Of a DNA stretch of 64,000 bases, positions 11,976 through 23,573 are shown in pieces. How positions within the stretch are numbered: the stretch's first letter is position 1; each line of letters starts with the position of its first letter. Below the pieces are notes generated by a model. That model saw nothing but the letters and a program-made list of their open reading frames with translations. It made no database searches and was not told the DNA's origin. The DNA lies in contig JAJEKV010000133.1 in NCBI GenBank assembly GCA_021234155.1, forward strand, positions 1,214,542-1,278,541. Direction: 5' to 3'. Position numbers and translations under genes: made by a program. The stretch comes from Isoetes taiwanensis. Lineage: Eukaryota; Streptophyta; Lycopodiopsida; Isoetales; Isoetaceae.

Positions 11976-12943
11976 TCAAACTTTGAAACAGCGACACATG
12001 TCGCTCTGGCATTGGTGAGACGGCTGGATTTGGCCCAACCGTCCTTTACGTGGTTAAAACATTCCACACGAATGGTGTATATTATGGCAGAAGAACAAAT
12101 GGAAGGCTGAGATGCAATAGCAGCTTAGTGCACGCTTGAAAGCCAGTTTTTACTCAGGATTTCTAATTAAAGTGGCAGTTAACAAACACATTGGAGTGGG
12201 AACCCAATTTTTGGGTTGCCCCTAAGGGGGCAAGCCCTTGTTGAGGTGGGTTTGTGGCATATTCTAGGCATATGCCAGTATATGCCTAGAATATGTCAAT
12301 GACTGCTCAAAACCCATAATAGGCTGTAAACTCTCGGTTGCCCCTGTTTCTAGACAGCCACTCTGGAAACGGGCTAACCGGTGCTCCCTGATCGACAAGA
12401 AGGTCCCAATTCTAATCCCTCTTTCTCCAGTTCAGTGGACAAACAGCGGCATCCTCAAAGGCCCAGTTAATCCGGCATCGTAGTTCAATAAGGTCACATC
12501 AGCTTCCGATCAAGTCATAGCTCCACAACAGTTTCGGTTCTACGGTTCTATACAACCTTCACAGATCGGTTTTCCAGTAAGATTGCCCAGACACGTAACA
12601 TAGGGCTCCCGATTCTGCAAGACAAAGTACGCCACATGCCACATTTTGGCAGCAACGACCCTTCTCCGATGTGTGCACAGATCATAAAGCTCTAATTCTA
12701 ACATCAAAAAACCTCAAACACAGCCACAGCTTCGCCAGCCATCTGCTTTGCTTACTCATTTACTCAAAGGGTAGGTTTTCAATTCTATGGTCTTGCCTGC
12801 ATTGAAATGGTATGGTCCAAGCTGCACTCACTGATCCTGCTGTAAGGTTCCCATTATTTTTGTTAGTTCTCCACATTGCTTTTCACAGCCTCGATTGATT
12901 CATGGAATGCAGCTTGGCAACTTGTCAGATCCCCTCTCTACCA
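11976..12943. other. No recognised gene
   Basis: No coding frame of note. The stretch holds one strong palindrome (listed separately) and a GCCCCTAAGGGGGC palindrome near 12,217. It ends at the copia target site. Confidence 0.4.
12258..12295. repeat. 15-bp perfect palindrome with 8-nt loop
   Basis: CATATTCTAGGCATA (12,258-12,272) and TATGCCTAGAATATG (12,281-12,295) are exact reverse complements. This could be the core of a decayed MITE or a small hairpin; no flanking repeats were found. Confidence 0.9.
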
Positions 12944-12948
12944 AAGAT

Positions 12949-13693
12949 TGAAAAGTTCAAACAACCTCAACAAGTTAAATTAGTCGCCTTGTTTTTAATT
13001 CACACATGCAATAGACAAGATAAATTTATAATATTCTTAAGGAATCACTCCATCTATTGCATTTACATCATCATTATTCAAATGAGCTAGACTTCAAGTG
13101 ATTCAAATAAGGTAATCAAATGAGCTAGACTTCAAGTGATTCAAATAAGATAAACTCCAAATGACTTAGCAATTTACTAGTCATTCTAAACAAACAATCA
13201 TTATCTATCTTCAAACCTTTAAAATTATGCTACAGTGTTTCTACTGTAGCAATGGTCATTGACCAAATTTGACCCGTCAATCTTCCAACTTTAATCGATT
13301 ATATCTTCATATCTGCATTTCCCAATCACCGTTAAGCCCTTGCAGCATACTAATCTATCCTCCTTTCATTCGTTAAAAGCTCTGGATCCGGCCGTTAAGC
13401 CGAATCGGCCGTGCTTTCCTTTTACGAAGTTTTGATCTGAAACTTCGAATATGTTTTCCCCCTTAAACATTATCATCGTGTCATCATCTTGACACTTTGC
13501 TATTAATATAATTGAGCCCTTCGACCTTAGGTAATTTTAACCCGTTGAACCATATGTAGTCTTTAACCTTAACTCTAGGACCATTAACCTTTAGACATAG
13601 GTTAACAATCCCATCCTGCATGATTCAACTTCTGAGCATCTCAGTGTAAGCAACTGCAACCTGGTAGCATTACAACATGACATATATTCAACA
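12949..13693 (-). repeat. Copia LTR (3' LTR of the minus-strand element)
   Basis: 745 bp, starting TG and ending CA on the plus strand. It holds an internal tandem pair of a roughly 38-bp unit (AATGAGCTAGACTTCAAGTG...) at about 13,079-13,150, shared with the other LTR. The short inverted repeat CTACAGTGTTTCTACTGTAG occurs near 13,230. Confidence 0.97.
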
Positions 13694-14650
13694 TTCCCCC
13701 TTCATGTTGTAATCTACACATTGTATTAAGCATTTCAATTCTGTAAATCTTCTCTCTGCTAGAGGTTTTGTGAGCAAGTCTGCTAGCTGCTTTGAAGTGT
13801 TCACATACACTAATTTAATTATATTCTTTCCAACTATCTCCCTGATGAAATGAAGTTCTAGTTCTATGTGTTTGGATCTTTCATGGAACACTGGATCTTT
13901 CGTCATTGCTATACAGCTGGTACTGTCACAATACATTTCAGTAGCTTTATTTTGATGGTAACCAAGCTCAATTAACAGCCTTCTTTCCCAAATTATCTCT
14001 TTGGTAGCTAGTACAGCTGAGGCATATTCAGCCTCAGCACTTGACATAGCTGTAGCATTCTGCTTCTTACATTTCCAACTGATAGGGGCTCCTCCTAAGA
14101 ATGTCAGATATCCAGAAGTGGATTTCCTAGTGTCTAGATCCCCTCCCCAATCAGCATCACAGTAAGCATTCAATTGCAGATTTTCTGTATCATATCTAAT
14201 ACCATGATCCATTGTGCCTTTTAGATACCTTAACACACGTTTGGCTGCTATCCAGTGTTCCTTCCCAGGGTCATTGTTGTACCTGCTTAGCATATTTACT
14301 ACATAGGCTATATCTGGCCTAGTGCAATTAGCCACATAGGACAAGCATCCAATTAATGACATGTAAGGCACACTTCTCATTTCTTCTCGTTCTGCTGAGA
14401 TTTTGCAGCCTGGCACTATTGGAGTTTTATTGATATTACATTCAATCATTTTGAACTTCTTCAACATTCCTTCAATCTGCCCTTTCTGAGTTAATGTCAG
14501 ACTTTTGTTTTTCCTATTTCTGTGCACCTCTATTCCCAGAAATTTCTTCAATTCACCAAGATCTGACATCTTAAACTTACTTTTCAGAATATTCTTGCAA
14601 TGTTCCAAGATGTCAACTCCATTAGCTACCAGAGAGCTATTATGCACCAT
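13688..14650 (-). pseudogene. Copia reverse transcriptase C-terminal part and RNase H
   Basis: A 320-codon open frame that starts inside the reverse transcriptase thumb (KMSDLGELKKFLGIEVHRN) and runs through the conserved SLIGCLSYVANCTRPDIAY segment. RNase H follows, with YCDADWGGD near 14,150, SSAEAEYAS near 14,030 and CDSTSCIA near 13,920, then the usual C-terminal KHIEL and LADLLTKPL segments. RNase H removes the RNA of the RNA:DNA hybrid during replication. The RNase H acidic residues are all present and this segment is undamaged. Only its link to the upstream reverse transcriptase is broken, by a frame change at the deleted catalytic box. Confidence 0.93.
13694..13704 (-). promoter_or_regulatory. 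Polypurine tract
   Basis: On the minus strand TGAAGGGGGAA ends directly at the 3' LTR. This is the expected primer site for plus-strand DNA synthesis. Confidence 0.9.
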
Positions 14651-15607
14651 TCGGCTCCTCTATGAAATTTAGAAATGTTGCCATCATTTTGCAGTTTGCT
14701 GAACCCCTGCTCCCTAAGAAATGAATCTATACACTTATACCATTCTCGTGGTGATTGTTTAAGACAATATACAGCCTTTTTCAATTTCCAAACTTTTCCA
14801 TTTTCTTTTTCAAACCCTGGAGGTATTTTCATATAGATATCTTCTTCTAAGTTTGCATTTAAGAAAGCTGTTGTCACGTCCATGTGATGCACTTCCAAGT
14901 CTGCTGCATTTGCAATTGATAATAGCATTCTTATGCTGTTCATTTTCACAAGGGGAGAAAAAGTTTCTTCATAGTCTTGCCCATACCTCTGAGTAAATCC
15001 TTGAGCTACCAGTCTTGCTTTGAATTTTGGTGTCACTCCATCTGCTTGAGTTTTGATCTTATACAACCATTTATTTCCAACAATATTCTTGTCATTAGGG
15101 ATGTCTACAACCTCATAAGTGTTTGTCCTCTCAAATGATTGCATTTCTTCTTGCATGGCTTTTTGCCAGCTTTTGCAATCATGAGAAGATATAGCTTCAT
15201 CATAAGTTTTGGGTACTGCTACATCCAAATGCGTTAAAATTTCAAAAAGTCCAAGTACCTCACCTTCTTTTTCTCTTAATCTTTTGCTTCTCCCTGATGC
15301 ATCACGTCCAAAAGAATAGAGCTGTGTGGCAATTTCTCCCTTGAGTATTTCAGCTTCTGTCCTCTTCTTTCTCCTTACAGCTTTGCTTTGTATTTCATCT
15401 TGTTGATCTTCTAAACCTGCTGGCTGCACATTTGCATCAGCAATAATGTTAGGGTCAGTTAGCATTTGTTCATTGTTTACATCATCATCCTCTTTCCAGT
15501 CAACCATAGTTGTTTGTGCAGGTTTTTCTTCCTCAATATTTGGTTCTTCTTCAATCCTGTATTTGTCAGTCTGCTCTTGATTATTGATCCCTGGCAGAAC
15601 TTTGTAA
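14626..15607 (-). pseudogene. Copia reverse transcriptase, N-terminal part, catalytic box deleted
   Basis: The frame carries the copia reverse transcriptase start (SWQKAMQEEMQSFERTNTYE, then NKWLYKIKTQADG and ARLVAQGFTQRYGQDYEETF). The first catalytic aspartate is in HHMDVTTAFLNA near 14,875, and AVYCLKQSPREWY lies near 14,750. Where copia elements have the YVDD box, the sequence passes straight from CIIAL to LVANGVDI with a change of frame, so a short deletion has removed the two catalytic aspartates. The protein cannot polymerise DNA. The frame is continuous upstream to a single in-frame stop at about 15,608, which separates it from integrase. Confidence 0.93.
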
Positions 15608-15609
15608 TA

Positions 15610-16515
15610 CTATTCTTCATCAAATATTACATCCCTGCTAATTAAAATTTTCCTTTTACTAGGGTCATACACTCTATAAGCCTTTGATTCTTGATCATAA
15701 CCAACCAGGTAAGTGATATAGGCCTTATCATCAAGTTTCTTTCTCAATTCATCTGGCACATGAACAAATGCTAGACATCCATAGGCTTTAAGCCTTTCAT
15801 AATCTGGCGTTTTGTTTGACCACAGTGTAACAGGAATTTCTCCTTTAATGCTTAAGGAAGGTAACTGATTCTGCACATATACTGCTGTTTTAACAGCTTC
15901 TTCCCAAAGAAAGTTTGGCAGGCCAGAATATTTAAGCATACTCCTCACTGCATTAAGAATAGTCCTATTCTTTCTTTCAGCAATCCCATTTTGCTGAGGT
16001 GAAAACATGCATGTCAATTGTCTCTTGATTCCATGTGTGTTACAGTAATGTTTGAATTCATTAGACATGAACTCTCCTCCCCTATCTGACCTTAAACATT
16101 TAATTTTCCTCCCCGTTTCAGTCTGCACCTCATTTGCAAATTTTTTAAATGCTTCCAAGGCTAAGTCCTTTGTACTCAGACAATAAACTCTAGTCAATCG
16201 ACTATAGTCATCAATAAAGGTCATAAAATACCTTTTCCAGAAATACTGGTAACATTTAAAGGTCCACACAAATCCGTGTGTATCAGGTCCAGTTTATTTC
16301 TTGCCCTTTTTTCTGATTTTTTGAAAGGAAGTCTGCTATGCTTTCCCAAAATGCATCCAACACATTTAAACTTATCATTATCTTCAGTTGTGCCTTTAAT
16401 CAGTCCCTTCTTGATCATGAGTTGAACAGTTTTAGAATTTACATGGCACATCCTCTCATGCCATGTTTTAATACTTGTGCATGTCATGAGGTTAACACTT
16501 GGAACATAATGATTT
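15610..16515 (-). pseudogene. Copia integrase
   Basis: The zinc-binding N-terminal part (HERMCH and CVGCILGKHSR, a His-Cys arrangement near 16,320-16,460) and LDLIHTDLCGPL lie in the upstream frame. The catalytic core continues after a one-base frame change near 16,250, in the FMTFIDDYSR segment. The remaining DDE residues are visible in RSDRGGEF (near 16,080) and ERKNRTI (near 15,975). It ends in DVIFDEE followed by a TAG stop at about 15,608; downstream residues stay in frame, so this is a nonsense lesion in the polyprotein. Integrase inserts the cDNA and makes the 5-bp duplication seen at the ends. Confidence 0.93.
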
Positions 16516-16699
16516 AAATCCAATCCAAACAAGTTGCCAACTCGTTTTCCAACAAACTTGAGTTTATTATTGAGAAACACTTTACATTTCAATCTCTCAA
16601 AGAGAACTTTAAATCCTAGATCAACTAGCTGGCACACTGAAATCAGATTTCTAACTAACCCTGGTACACAAAGCACATTCTCCAACTTGACAGCCTTTC

Positions 16700-17959
16700 C
16701 TTCAAGATCAAGCAGCTTGAGCATTCCTGTATCTTTGATTTCTTGCAGAATTCCATTCACAAGTTTCACATGCCCTTTTTCTGCTCTCTTGCAATCCTTG
16801 AGTAACTTTGTAGACGAAGTTACTGTCCTCTCAGCTCCTGAATCTATAATTATCATATTGTGATCATTATCATGCATTAAATGACATAATTTAGCACAAC
16901 TTACCTCATCATCTTCATTTTTTTCGTCCTCTTCACTTCGAGTCTCTTGAGTCAAATTTACTGTTGGATTATCCTTGGAACTTCCCTTTCCCTTTTGTAC
17001 AAATGCCCTGCTACCTCTGCCCCTGATTTTCCCTTTGGAATTCTGCCCCTTTGGACTAGGACAGCTCGAAGCAAAGTGCCCTTTACCATCACAGTTGTAG
17101 CATATGACTTCCTTCCCTGTTTTTGGGCATTCAGCTTTCAAATGGCCATATGCATTGCAGTTATAACAGAGTCCTACCTTGTCCCTGCCAGCCTTGCCAA
17201 ATCCTCTTTTTTCCTTATGTTTGCCTGCATAAAGAACTTCTATAGCTTGTTCATCTTCATCTTGGCCAAACTGCCTCTGTTCAAATTCAGTTCGTATCAT
17301 TTGTATTGCATGATCTTTGGTTCTTGCAATATTCCTTAGAAGAGTAGCCAAGTAAGCATTGTGGGAAACAGCCCTGGAAATAGCTAGCAATTGACATTGC
17401 TCATTTAATATGACACCTGCTTCTTCTAGGTCTGCCACAATGGAATCAAATTTTTCAAAAAAATCAGTTATATTGTCCTTCTCATGTAGCTTTAGCTTCC
17501 TCAACTGCTTCTCTAAAACATCAATCTGAGATGATGTTTTAACTTCATAATTAGTGATCATGTAGGTCCACATTTCACTGGGGCTTAGCCCCCTAAGCTT
17601 GAGCTTAATAGCTGGCCCAACTTTACAGCAGATAATTGCTTGAGCCTCTTTGATCTTAATTACCTCATTAGTTGACACACTTGAGGTGACTGCTGGACCT
17701 GCACTTCCTGCAGCAGCTGTACTAGCTTCACCACTTCCACCAGCTGTGGAATCCCTGTGCTTGAGCTTGAACTGGCTCCACTAGATGACCCTGCACCAGC
17801 ATTAGCACTAGATCTCCTGCTTGCTTTAGGATCAACTAAGTACCACAGGTTTTCAAACTCCAGAACCTCCTGGATACTTTGTTTCCACACTTGGAAACCA
17901 CTTTCCCCCTTGAACACCTCAATGGCATTGAGCAGATTTGCTCCAAATCTGCTGGACAT
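16700..17959 (-). pseudogene. Copia gag and protease
   Basis: Gag most likely starts at the ATG at 17,959 (MSSRFGANLLNAIEVFKGE), just after the primer site. A frame change near 17,670 follows a Ser-rich segment. The body (EMWTYMITNYEVKTSSQID...) is the UBN2-type capsid region of plant copia elements. Two CCHC zinc knuckles follow, CYNCNAYGHLKAECP (near 17,145) and CYNCDGKGHFASSCP (near 17,085), which bind RNA. The aspartic protease shows its active site as IIDSGAERTV near 16,845. Gag packages the RNA and the protease cuts the polyprotein. The Ser-rich break could be true slippage DNA change or an assembly error in a low-complexity stretch. Confidence 0.92.
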
Positions 17960-17982
17960 GATGAGCTTCTCTAGGATCTGTA

Positions 17983-17994
17983 GCTCTGATACCA
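17983..17994 (-). promoter_or_regulatory. Primer binding site for initiator-Met tRNA
   Basis: On the minus strand TGGTATCAGAGC lies one base inside the 5' LTR. It is the standard plant Ty1/copia primer site, complementary to the 3' end of initiator methionine tRNA. Confidence 0.95.
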
Positions 17995-17995
17995 A

Positions 17996-18740
17996 TGAAA
18001 AGTTCAAACAACCTCAACAAGTTAAATTAGTTGCCTTGTTTTTAATTCACACATGCAATAGACAAGATAAATTTATAATATTCTTAAGGAATCACTCCAT
18101 CTATTGCATTTACGTCATCATTATTCAAATGAGCTAGACTTCAAGTGATTCAAATAAGGTAATCAAATGAGCTAGACTTCAAGTGATTCAAATAAGGTAA
18201 ACTCCAAATGACTTAGCAATTTACTAGTCATTCTAAACAAGCAATCATTATCTATCTTCAAACCTTTAAAATTATGCTACAGTGTTTCTACTGTAGCAAT
18301 GGTCATTGACCAAATTTGACTCGTCAATCTTCCAACTTCAATCGATTATATCTTCATATCTGCATTTCACAATCACCGTTAAGCCCTTGCAGCATGCTAA
18401 TCTATCCTCCTTTCATTCGTTAAAAGCTCTGGATCCGGCCGTTAAGCCGGATCGGCCGTGCTTTCCTTTTACGAAGTTTTGATCTGAAACTTCGAATATG
18501 TTTTCCCCCTTCAACATTATCATCGTGTCATCATCTTGACACTTTGCTATTAATATAATTGAGCCCTTCGACCTTAGGTAATTTTAACCCGTTGAACCAT
18601 ATGTAGTCTTTAACCTTAACTCTAGGACCATTAACCTTTAGACATAGGTTAACAATCCCATCCTGCATGATTCAACTTCTGAGCATCTCAGTGTAAGCAA
18701 CTGCAACCTGGTAGCATTACAACATGACATATATTCAACA
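17996..18740 (-). repeat. Copia LTR (5' LTR of the minus-strand element)
   Basis: 745 bp, the same length as the left LTR, with about ten substitutions and no indel seen. It should carry the element's promoter, reading leftward; no TATA box was assigned with confidence. Confidence 0.97.
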
Positions 18741-18745
18741 AAGAT

Positions 18746-20897
18746 TACCCTAGAACAGAACCTTCCTTTGTGCTTGCAAAAGGGAGCTGGTGCTTTCCAC
18801 TAGCTAGCATAACATCAAGCAAGGGGGCTCACATGGCAGGCAAAAGTGTTGCAGTTATGCAAATCAGATCAGAATGAAGGTTTTCCTTTTGCATTTTCTT
18901 CGTCCTAAGGTAAGGTATTTTTTCTGATTTTCTTTTCGTCTTGATATTGAAATATGGAATGCATTGTATAACGTAAAAGCAAGCATGGATTTTCTAGTTC
19001 GTTGTTGCATTCTGTGTGGTTTTATATTCCTTCCCTTGTTCGATCCATCAACCCACCCCGGCTGCTTTCAACCATGTTCTGGACTATCCTCCATCTTTGC
19101 CTCCGTTCCTTCCCGACATGCTACAAATCGACCCAGCCAGTGGTACAAATCGACCCAGCCAGTGGTGTCATAACTCCTTTCACCAACACAGAGAAAAAGA
19201 TTCCCTTCCAAGTTGTTCAAGTTTGTTGTGATGGGAGTCTCGTTTTGGTATGACTCTTTCAAGCTTATGCAACTTATAGTATTTATAGTTATGTACGCAT
19301 TCCTAACCTAGCTTGCTTTTGATTGAGCGGAAAATTCATCTCTTAAATTGATTGCTTGCTTCCAGTGAAACTCTTCTCCAGAGAAACTCATACAAAAACC
19401 ATTGACATCGTCCATTCCAATTGGGTGGGTAATCGTTTGTAGCAATAGCTAAATCTAATCTGGTCAATATAATTCTAAGACTCATTGCACTGACAGATTC
19501 TCCTTTCTAAATATCTTTATCAGGCATCACCTTGCTAGTTCCTATAACAGATACTAATCCATCGATCAGGGGGCGATAGTCTGTGGTTTGTGAAAATGGA
19601 GATAGTTCAGAATCTGGAAAAAATATGCAACAGCGTAGGGAGGGATCTTTGAGATTGTCTCTAGGAATACACCATAGATATTCAGTCTGCCTATGCGTCT
19701 TGTTCCTGGCAGATCCTGATAGTCTAATTAGAGGGTAGGTTCTCGTTGCAGCTGCATTGGAAACTAGAATGTCCATCCTTTGGCTTGATCATGTGCATTT
19801 GTTGCGATCTAAGCACATGCATCTTGCGCATGTGTCCAGAAGTTAAGTTTTTTCCTTTCAAATTCCTATTTGCACTTTTTATTGGCATTGTTCTGCATTG
19901 CATTCTTATTTTTAAACCACGTTATAAGATTGGTATTTAAATTTGCTTGTTAAGTGCTATATTCATAGATTTGTCATTCTCAATCTGTGTTGTGGTCTTC
20001 TTTGTGCTGAGATTGTTCTGATGATTATGCTTTACGAGTTTTGTTTTGTGTTATTATTTTGTGATATTTTCTTAGCAGATGGAGGACATCCACTATACAG
20101 CTACCTCTGAGCAGAGAAGTAAGTGCTGATTATAGGCAGTGGTACTGAACTCTTCTTTAATAGGAAGCTCCCTATTAAATAGGAAGCTCCCTTGAATAAA
20201 TAGGAAGCTGCGAATTGAACGGTGCATATTCCAAATTAACTACTATGTAGGTAATTGGCACGTTTTTGAACCCTTGTATAAGAGAATGCTTAGCATTCTG
20301 GCTGGGGAAACTATACCTAAACGAGCATTCTTGTTACATGGAGGCAACTTACCCTTTTTTCAGGGAGATAAATCTTCAAGAATGTAATGTAAATTCAGCA
20401 GAATGTACCCTAAATCTTGCAGAATCATTGGGTAAATCTCCAGAATGTAAAGTGAATTCTAACTGCGATGAACTTCTGAAATTTAATAGAGAAAGGACTC
20501 TGTCCACCTTTTGTTACCTCATTGGCAGAGGGGCCTGAATTGAAGGTAAGTTGCTTTTACGTGACTCTTGTTGTGCACGTCCTAACCAATTGAGATGAGG
20601 TAGCAAAGGATGCAGATGGGCCAGTATTCTTTGGGCCATTGGAACGTAAGAAAATGAACTGAATCTGACTCCAGTTGCTCTTATGGGGGAAAGGCCCTTT
20701 GCTAAAATGGTCTTAGGTGGCCAATTTTCTTTCCCTGACACTACAGATTCATGATTTTTTGAAACTTTTCCATGTTTTTGCTTTGTCAATTGGTTGATAG
20801 CTTTTATGTACTAGTCTAAAGCTTTGATATGATGCGTTTGTATTACCAAGTGGATGACAACAAGTACCTGGTTCTTGGCAAGAAATTGTAGCCAACT
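18746..20897. other. No recognised gene; small repeats
   Basis: Short frames only (up to 90 codons). It holds a 22-bp direct duplication (ACAAATCGACCCAGCCAGTG-type, 19,123-19,166), three copies of AATAGGAAGCTCCC (20,159-20,211), and a minus-oriented group of GCAGAATGTA motifs at 20,355-20,460 related to those at 11-12 kb. The stretch ends at the target site of the Mutator-like element. Confidence 0.4.
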
Positions 20898-20940
20898 GCT
20901 AGAATTCGCTCAAATTATATACGCCCGAATTGGGTTAGGG

Positions 20941-21045
20941 GGAAACCTCCCAAATTTTCTCTTATGGAAACCTCCCCAGCTTTCAGCCAAAGCCTGGGGA
21001 GGTTTCCAATCTTGCTAACCTGGGGAGGTTTCCATAAAATCCCAA
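20941..21045. repeat. Left subterminal GGAGGTTTCC cluster
   Basis: GGAAACCTCCC occurs twice and its reverse complement GGGGAGGTTTCC twice within about 100 bp, so the cluster is itself a pair of small hairpins. A T-run (about 14) follows at 21,057-21,070. Confidence 0.9.
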
Positions 21046-21229
21046 AAATATATTAATTTTTTTTTTTTTTACGACGGCAGCTATTCATAATAACCCAAAT
21101 TTAATGTCTGGCCATCGCTCAGAATATCTTTGGCGCTCATTCTTGCTCGTGGATATGGCGGTCGGTGGGGCGGCCATAAGGATGCGTTCTTAAGGTGTTC
21201 TAAGCTTGTGGGAATGCCTATTTTTTGAG

Positions 21230-21385
21230 TTAGTAAATTATGTGCTCACTGCCCGGCATGGCAAAAGGATAGCAGTTATTCTGAATGAATTTGGTGATGA
21301 ATTGGGTATTGAACGAGCTATGATCAACGAAAGGGATGCTACAGGTCATGTGGAGGAGTGGGTCGAGCTTCCAAATGGTTGTGTC
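21230..21385 (+). pseudogene. COBW-domain (GTPase metallochaperone family) exon fragment
   Basis: About 52 codons read VNYVLTARHGKRIAVILNEF, then ELGIERAMINE and VEEWVELPNGCV. This matches the start of COBW/CobW-HypB-UreG family GTPases, just after the P-loop (LVNYIL, HGKRIAVI, NEFG). It breaks off inside the conserved GC-x-CC metal-binding motif: GCV is present but the two following cysteines are replaced by unrelated residues. The full protein is some 350-450 residues and delivers metal to client enzymes using GTP. The P-loop exon and everything downstream are absent. It lies inside the Mutator-like element, upstream of and parallel to the UAH exons. It is a captured fragment, not a working gene. 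Confidence 0.82.
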
Positions 21386-21452
21386 GCTTCAGCTTTTGTG
21401 TTTTTGTTCTCACATAAGCATAAGCAGGGGATTGCTACTTTTTTCTTTACAG

Positions 21453-22641
21453 TCGCATGCTAGAAGATGTACATTTTGCAGACGTTCTGAGGACAGCCAT
21501 GGACAAGGATAATCTCTCATTTTTCCAAGCTGCCCATCATGCTGGCTACATGGATGCTGATAAGGGCTTAGAAACTGTGGCTATTTCCAAGGGTACATAT
21601 TCTTCATTCGTAGAGTTGCATATTGAGCAAGGACCTATTCTGGAAGATGAAGGTAAGATTTTTTTTGGTTTGCAATGTAATGTTCAGTTGTTATGATAAT
21701 GAATAGACATTAATTCTGCTACTTGATACCAGGGATACCTGTGGGTATAGTCACGGCAATTGCAGGACCTGCTACCATTAGAGTCGAGTTCAAGGGTGAT
21801 GGTGGTCATGCTGGAGCACTATTAATGCCATTCAGGTTTGTTCCTCAAACTTCAAGTTTTCTATGGCCTTTTCTGTCAACTGATAATTTAAGTTCCAATT
21901 CAAGCTTAAGAACAACTTTTAATTCATCCATCAATCTTCCTACATCTGTGATTGAGGATTCTGTGGCAGTCGCACTTGTTATTAGTAACTTTGCTCCTCG
22001 TCATTGATTACCATCTCCTTGGGTAAGGACTAAGGTGATCCCCAACTAATTGTGTTAACCCTCAAAGTTGCCGAATTGTTTAGTTGGTTTAACACTTTCT
22101 TTCTTCTCGCTGTCTAGTTTGAATGTCTTTTCAGGCCATTACACTTTTTCCGCTTATAATAAAGCTGCTTTCTTAGGTTAAATAGTGGTGGACTCGAGAA
22201 GAGCTTGTTCAGCCTGTTACTCTGAGTATACATGAGGAGTATATGATTAGTTTAAGCATTCCATAGTCGGCTAGAGCTGTTAACTTGCTTACCTCCTGCA
22301 TTTTAGGGTTGGGATTAAGAAGATGAGTCTTTGGAGTTTACACGGAAGATGCCATAAGCTATACTATGCAGGTGCAAATTCTGCACTGTACCTTGCAGTA
22401 ATGCTTGTCGTTATGGTCTACATGCAATCAAGGATTGGGAAAAAGATCTATATGCTGAAAGATTAATAGATGTGGTTTGACATTGAATGGGAAGAGACTT
22501 CACTCTCATGATAACTATAAATTCTAACATTCTAAAAATGAACTTCCAGGAATGATGCAGGTCTAGCAGCCGCAGAAATGGCATTAGCCATGGAGAAGCA
22601 TGTCCTAGAATCTGGTTCTATTGATACTGTTGGCACCACAG
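21453..22641 (+). pseudogene. UAH: Ureidoglycolate amidohydrolase fragment, three exons
   Basis: Exon A (21,453-21,652) ends FVELHIEQGPILEDEG. Exon B (21,733-21,835) reads IPVGIVTAIAGPATI, then GDGGHAGALLMPFR. Exon C (22,550-22,641) reads NDAGLAAAEMALAMEKHVLE, then SGSIDTVGTTG. These are consecutive pieces of the M20-family metallohydrolase that releases ammonia from ureidoglycolate in the last step of plant ureide (purine) breakdown in the ER. The metal-ligand glutamate/histidine region HIEQGP and the GGHAG dimer-domain motif are intact. All junctions are clean GT/AG with kept phase, and exons have no stop. The N-terminal metal-site exons and the C-terminal exons are missing, so no enzyme can be made. 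Retained introns show capture at the DNA level, not from mRNA. The related allantoate amidohydrolase is less likely given the match to VTAIA and EKHVLESGSIDTVGT. Confidence 0.9.
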
Positions 22642-23573
22642 GTCTGATCTGATCATATCACTTATGGAACTAAAAAAACCAGTTTTAATGAATTGGTTAT
22701 ACACAAAAATGCAATGGCAACTGAATAAATTCTTGTGTTCCTTTGAAAGTGATTTCTACCATTGTCCATATGGGGCTTTAAAACTTTTATTAGGCAGAAA
22801 CAGGGAGCTGTTGCAACTGAGAGGCATTTTTCTTAGAGGAAGGCGTGTTACTGTCCTTTTCGAAAACTCACTTTATATGAGAAAGCTCCCATTTTGTAAT
22901 AAGTTTGAGTAATAATATCTATCTTTTTGTGTAAGAACCGTTTGCTTCAGTAAGGCATATGAATGGTTGTGCTTTTGATTTAACTGTGTAGCCGATTTTA
23001 ACTGTGTAGCCGATATGGTCTAATTCTCTTAAAAGCAATATGCAGTTTGGATTATATGCATGGACCGTGTGATAATTTCTCATGGTAATATAAACTGGAA
23101 CTACTTGTTTAAATCTAAGATTTCTTGAATATTTTTATTTCTTCATGTGAAGTTCAGATAACATTCTTGGCTAGGTCCAGTTCATTTTCATTCATGCGTA
23201 AGCTGATAGCACTCTACGGAAGTAGTTTGGAAGCTACTATCCAAAATCCTTGACATTGTCAATTTAATTTCATATGTTTTCTCCTTTCCTATTTCCTTTC
23301 CTATTTCTGTCGTAGTCCAAAAGGTAAGGTTATTGAGGTCGTGTTATCCATCCATATCTTTTCATATTGCCCCATATGCCATAATCAAACATACTGAAGC
23401 TTGAATCCCTAAATTCTAAGGATTAGACTATAAAACAGGGATTTGCTTCAAGAAATAGATAAGAACTCAAAAACGATGATTTGCTTCAAGAAATAGCTCA
23501 CTTTGCTTCAAGAAATAGCTCACTTGATGAAAGAAGAACTCAAATAGACGAAATTTTATAGACAATTTGTGGA
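22642..23573. other. Interior of the Mutator-like element, no gene recognised
   Basis: The first part is probably the following UAH intron, starting GTCTGATCTG. I see no further UAH exon before the right subterminal cluster. A short triplication of TTTGCTTCAAGAAATAG occurs at about 23,440-23,520. Confidence 0.5.

Larger units (their letters stand above)
12949..18740 (-). mobile_element. Full-length Ty1/copia LTR retrotransposon
   Basis: The complete element is 5,792 bp with TG...CA ends, flanked by the 5-bp target duplication AAGAT (12,944-12,948 and 18,741-18,745). It is transcribed on the minus strand. The order gag - protease - integrase - reverse transcriptase - RNase H is the diagnostic copia order. 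The two 745-bp LTRs differ at about ten positions by eye, nearly all transitions, so insertion was recent. Despite this the polyprotein has at least four lesions: frameshifts near 17,670 and 16,250, a stop at about 15,608, and a deletion at about 14,645 that removes the YVDD region. It cannot now encode its own replication proteins. It probably moved with proteins supplied in trans, or decayed quickly after insertion. Confidence 0.97.

Noticed and set aside
19507-19776. 89-codon minus-strand frame as a gene
   Set aside because: No domain, no splice context, and ordinary intergenic composition.
21230-22641. A functional UAH gene or COBW-UAH fusion gene
   Set aside because: Only one COBW exon piece and three UAH exons are present; N-terminal metal-site and C-terminal exons are missing, and direct joining of the COBW piece to UAH exon A by the most obvious splice leads to a stop.
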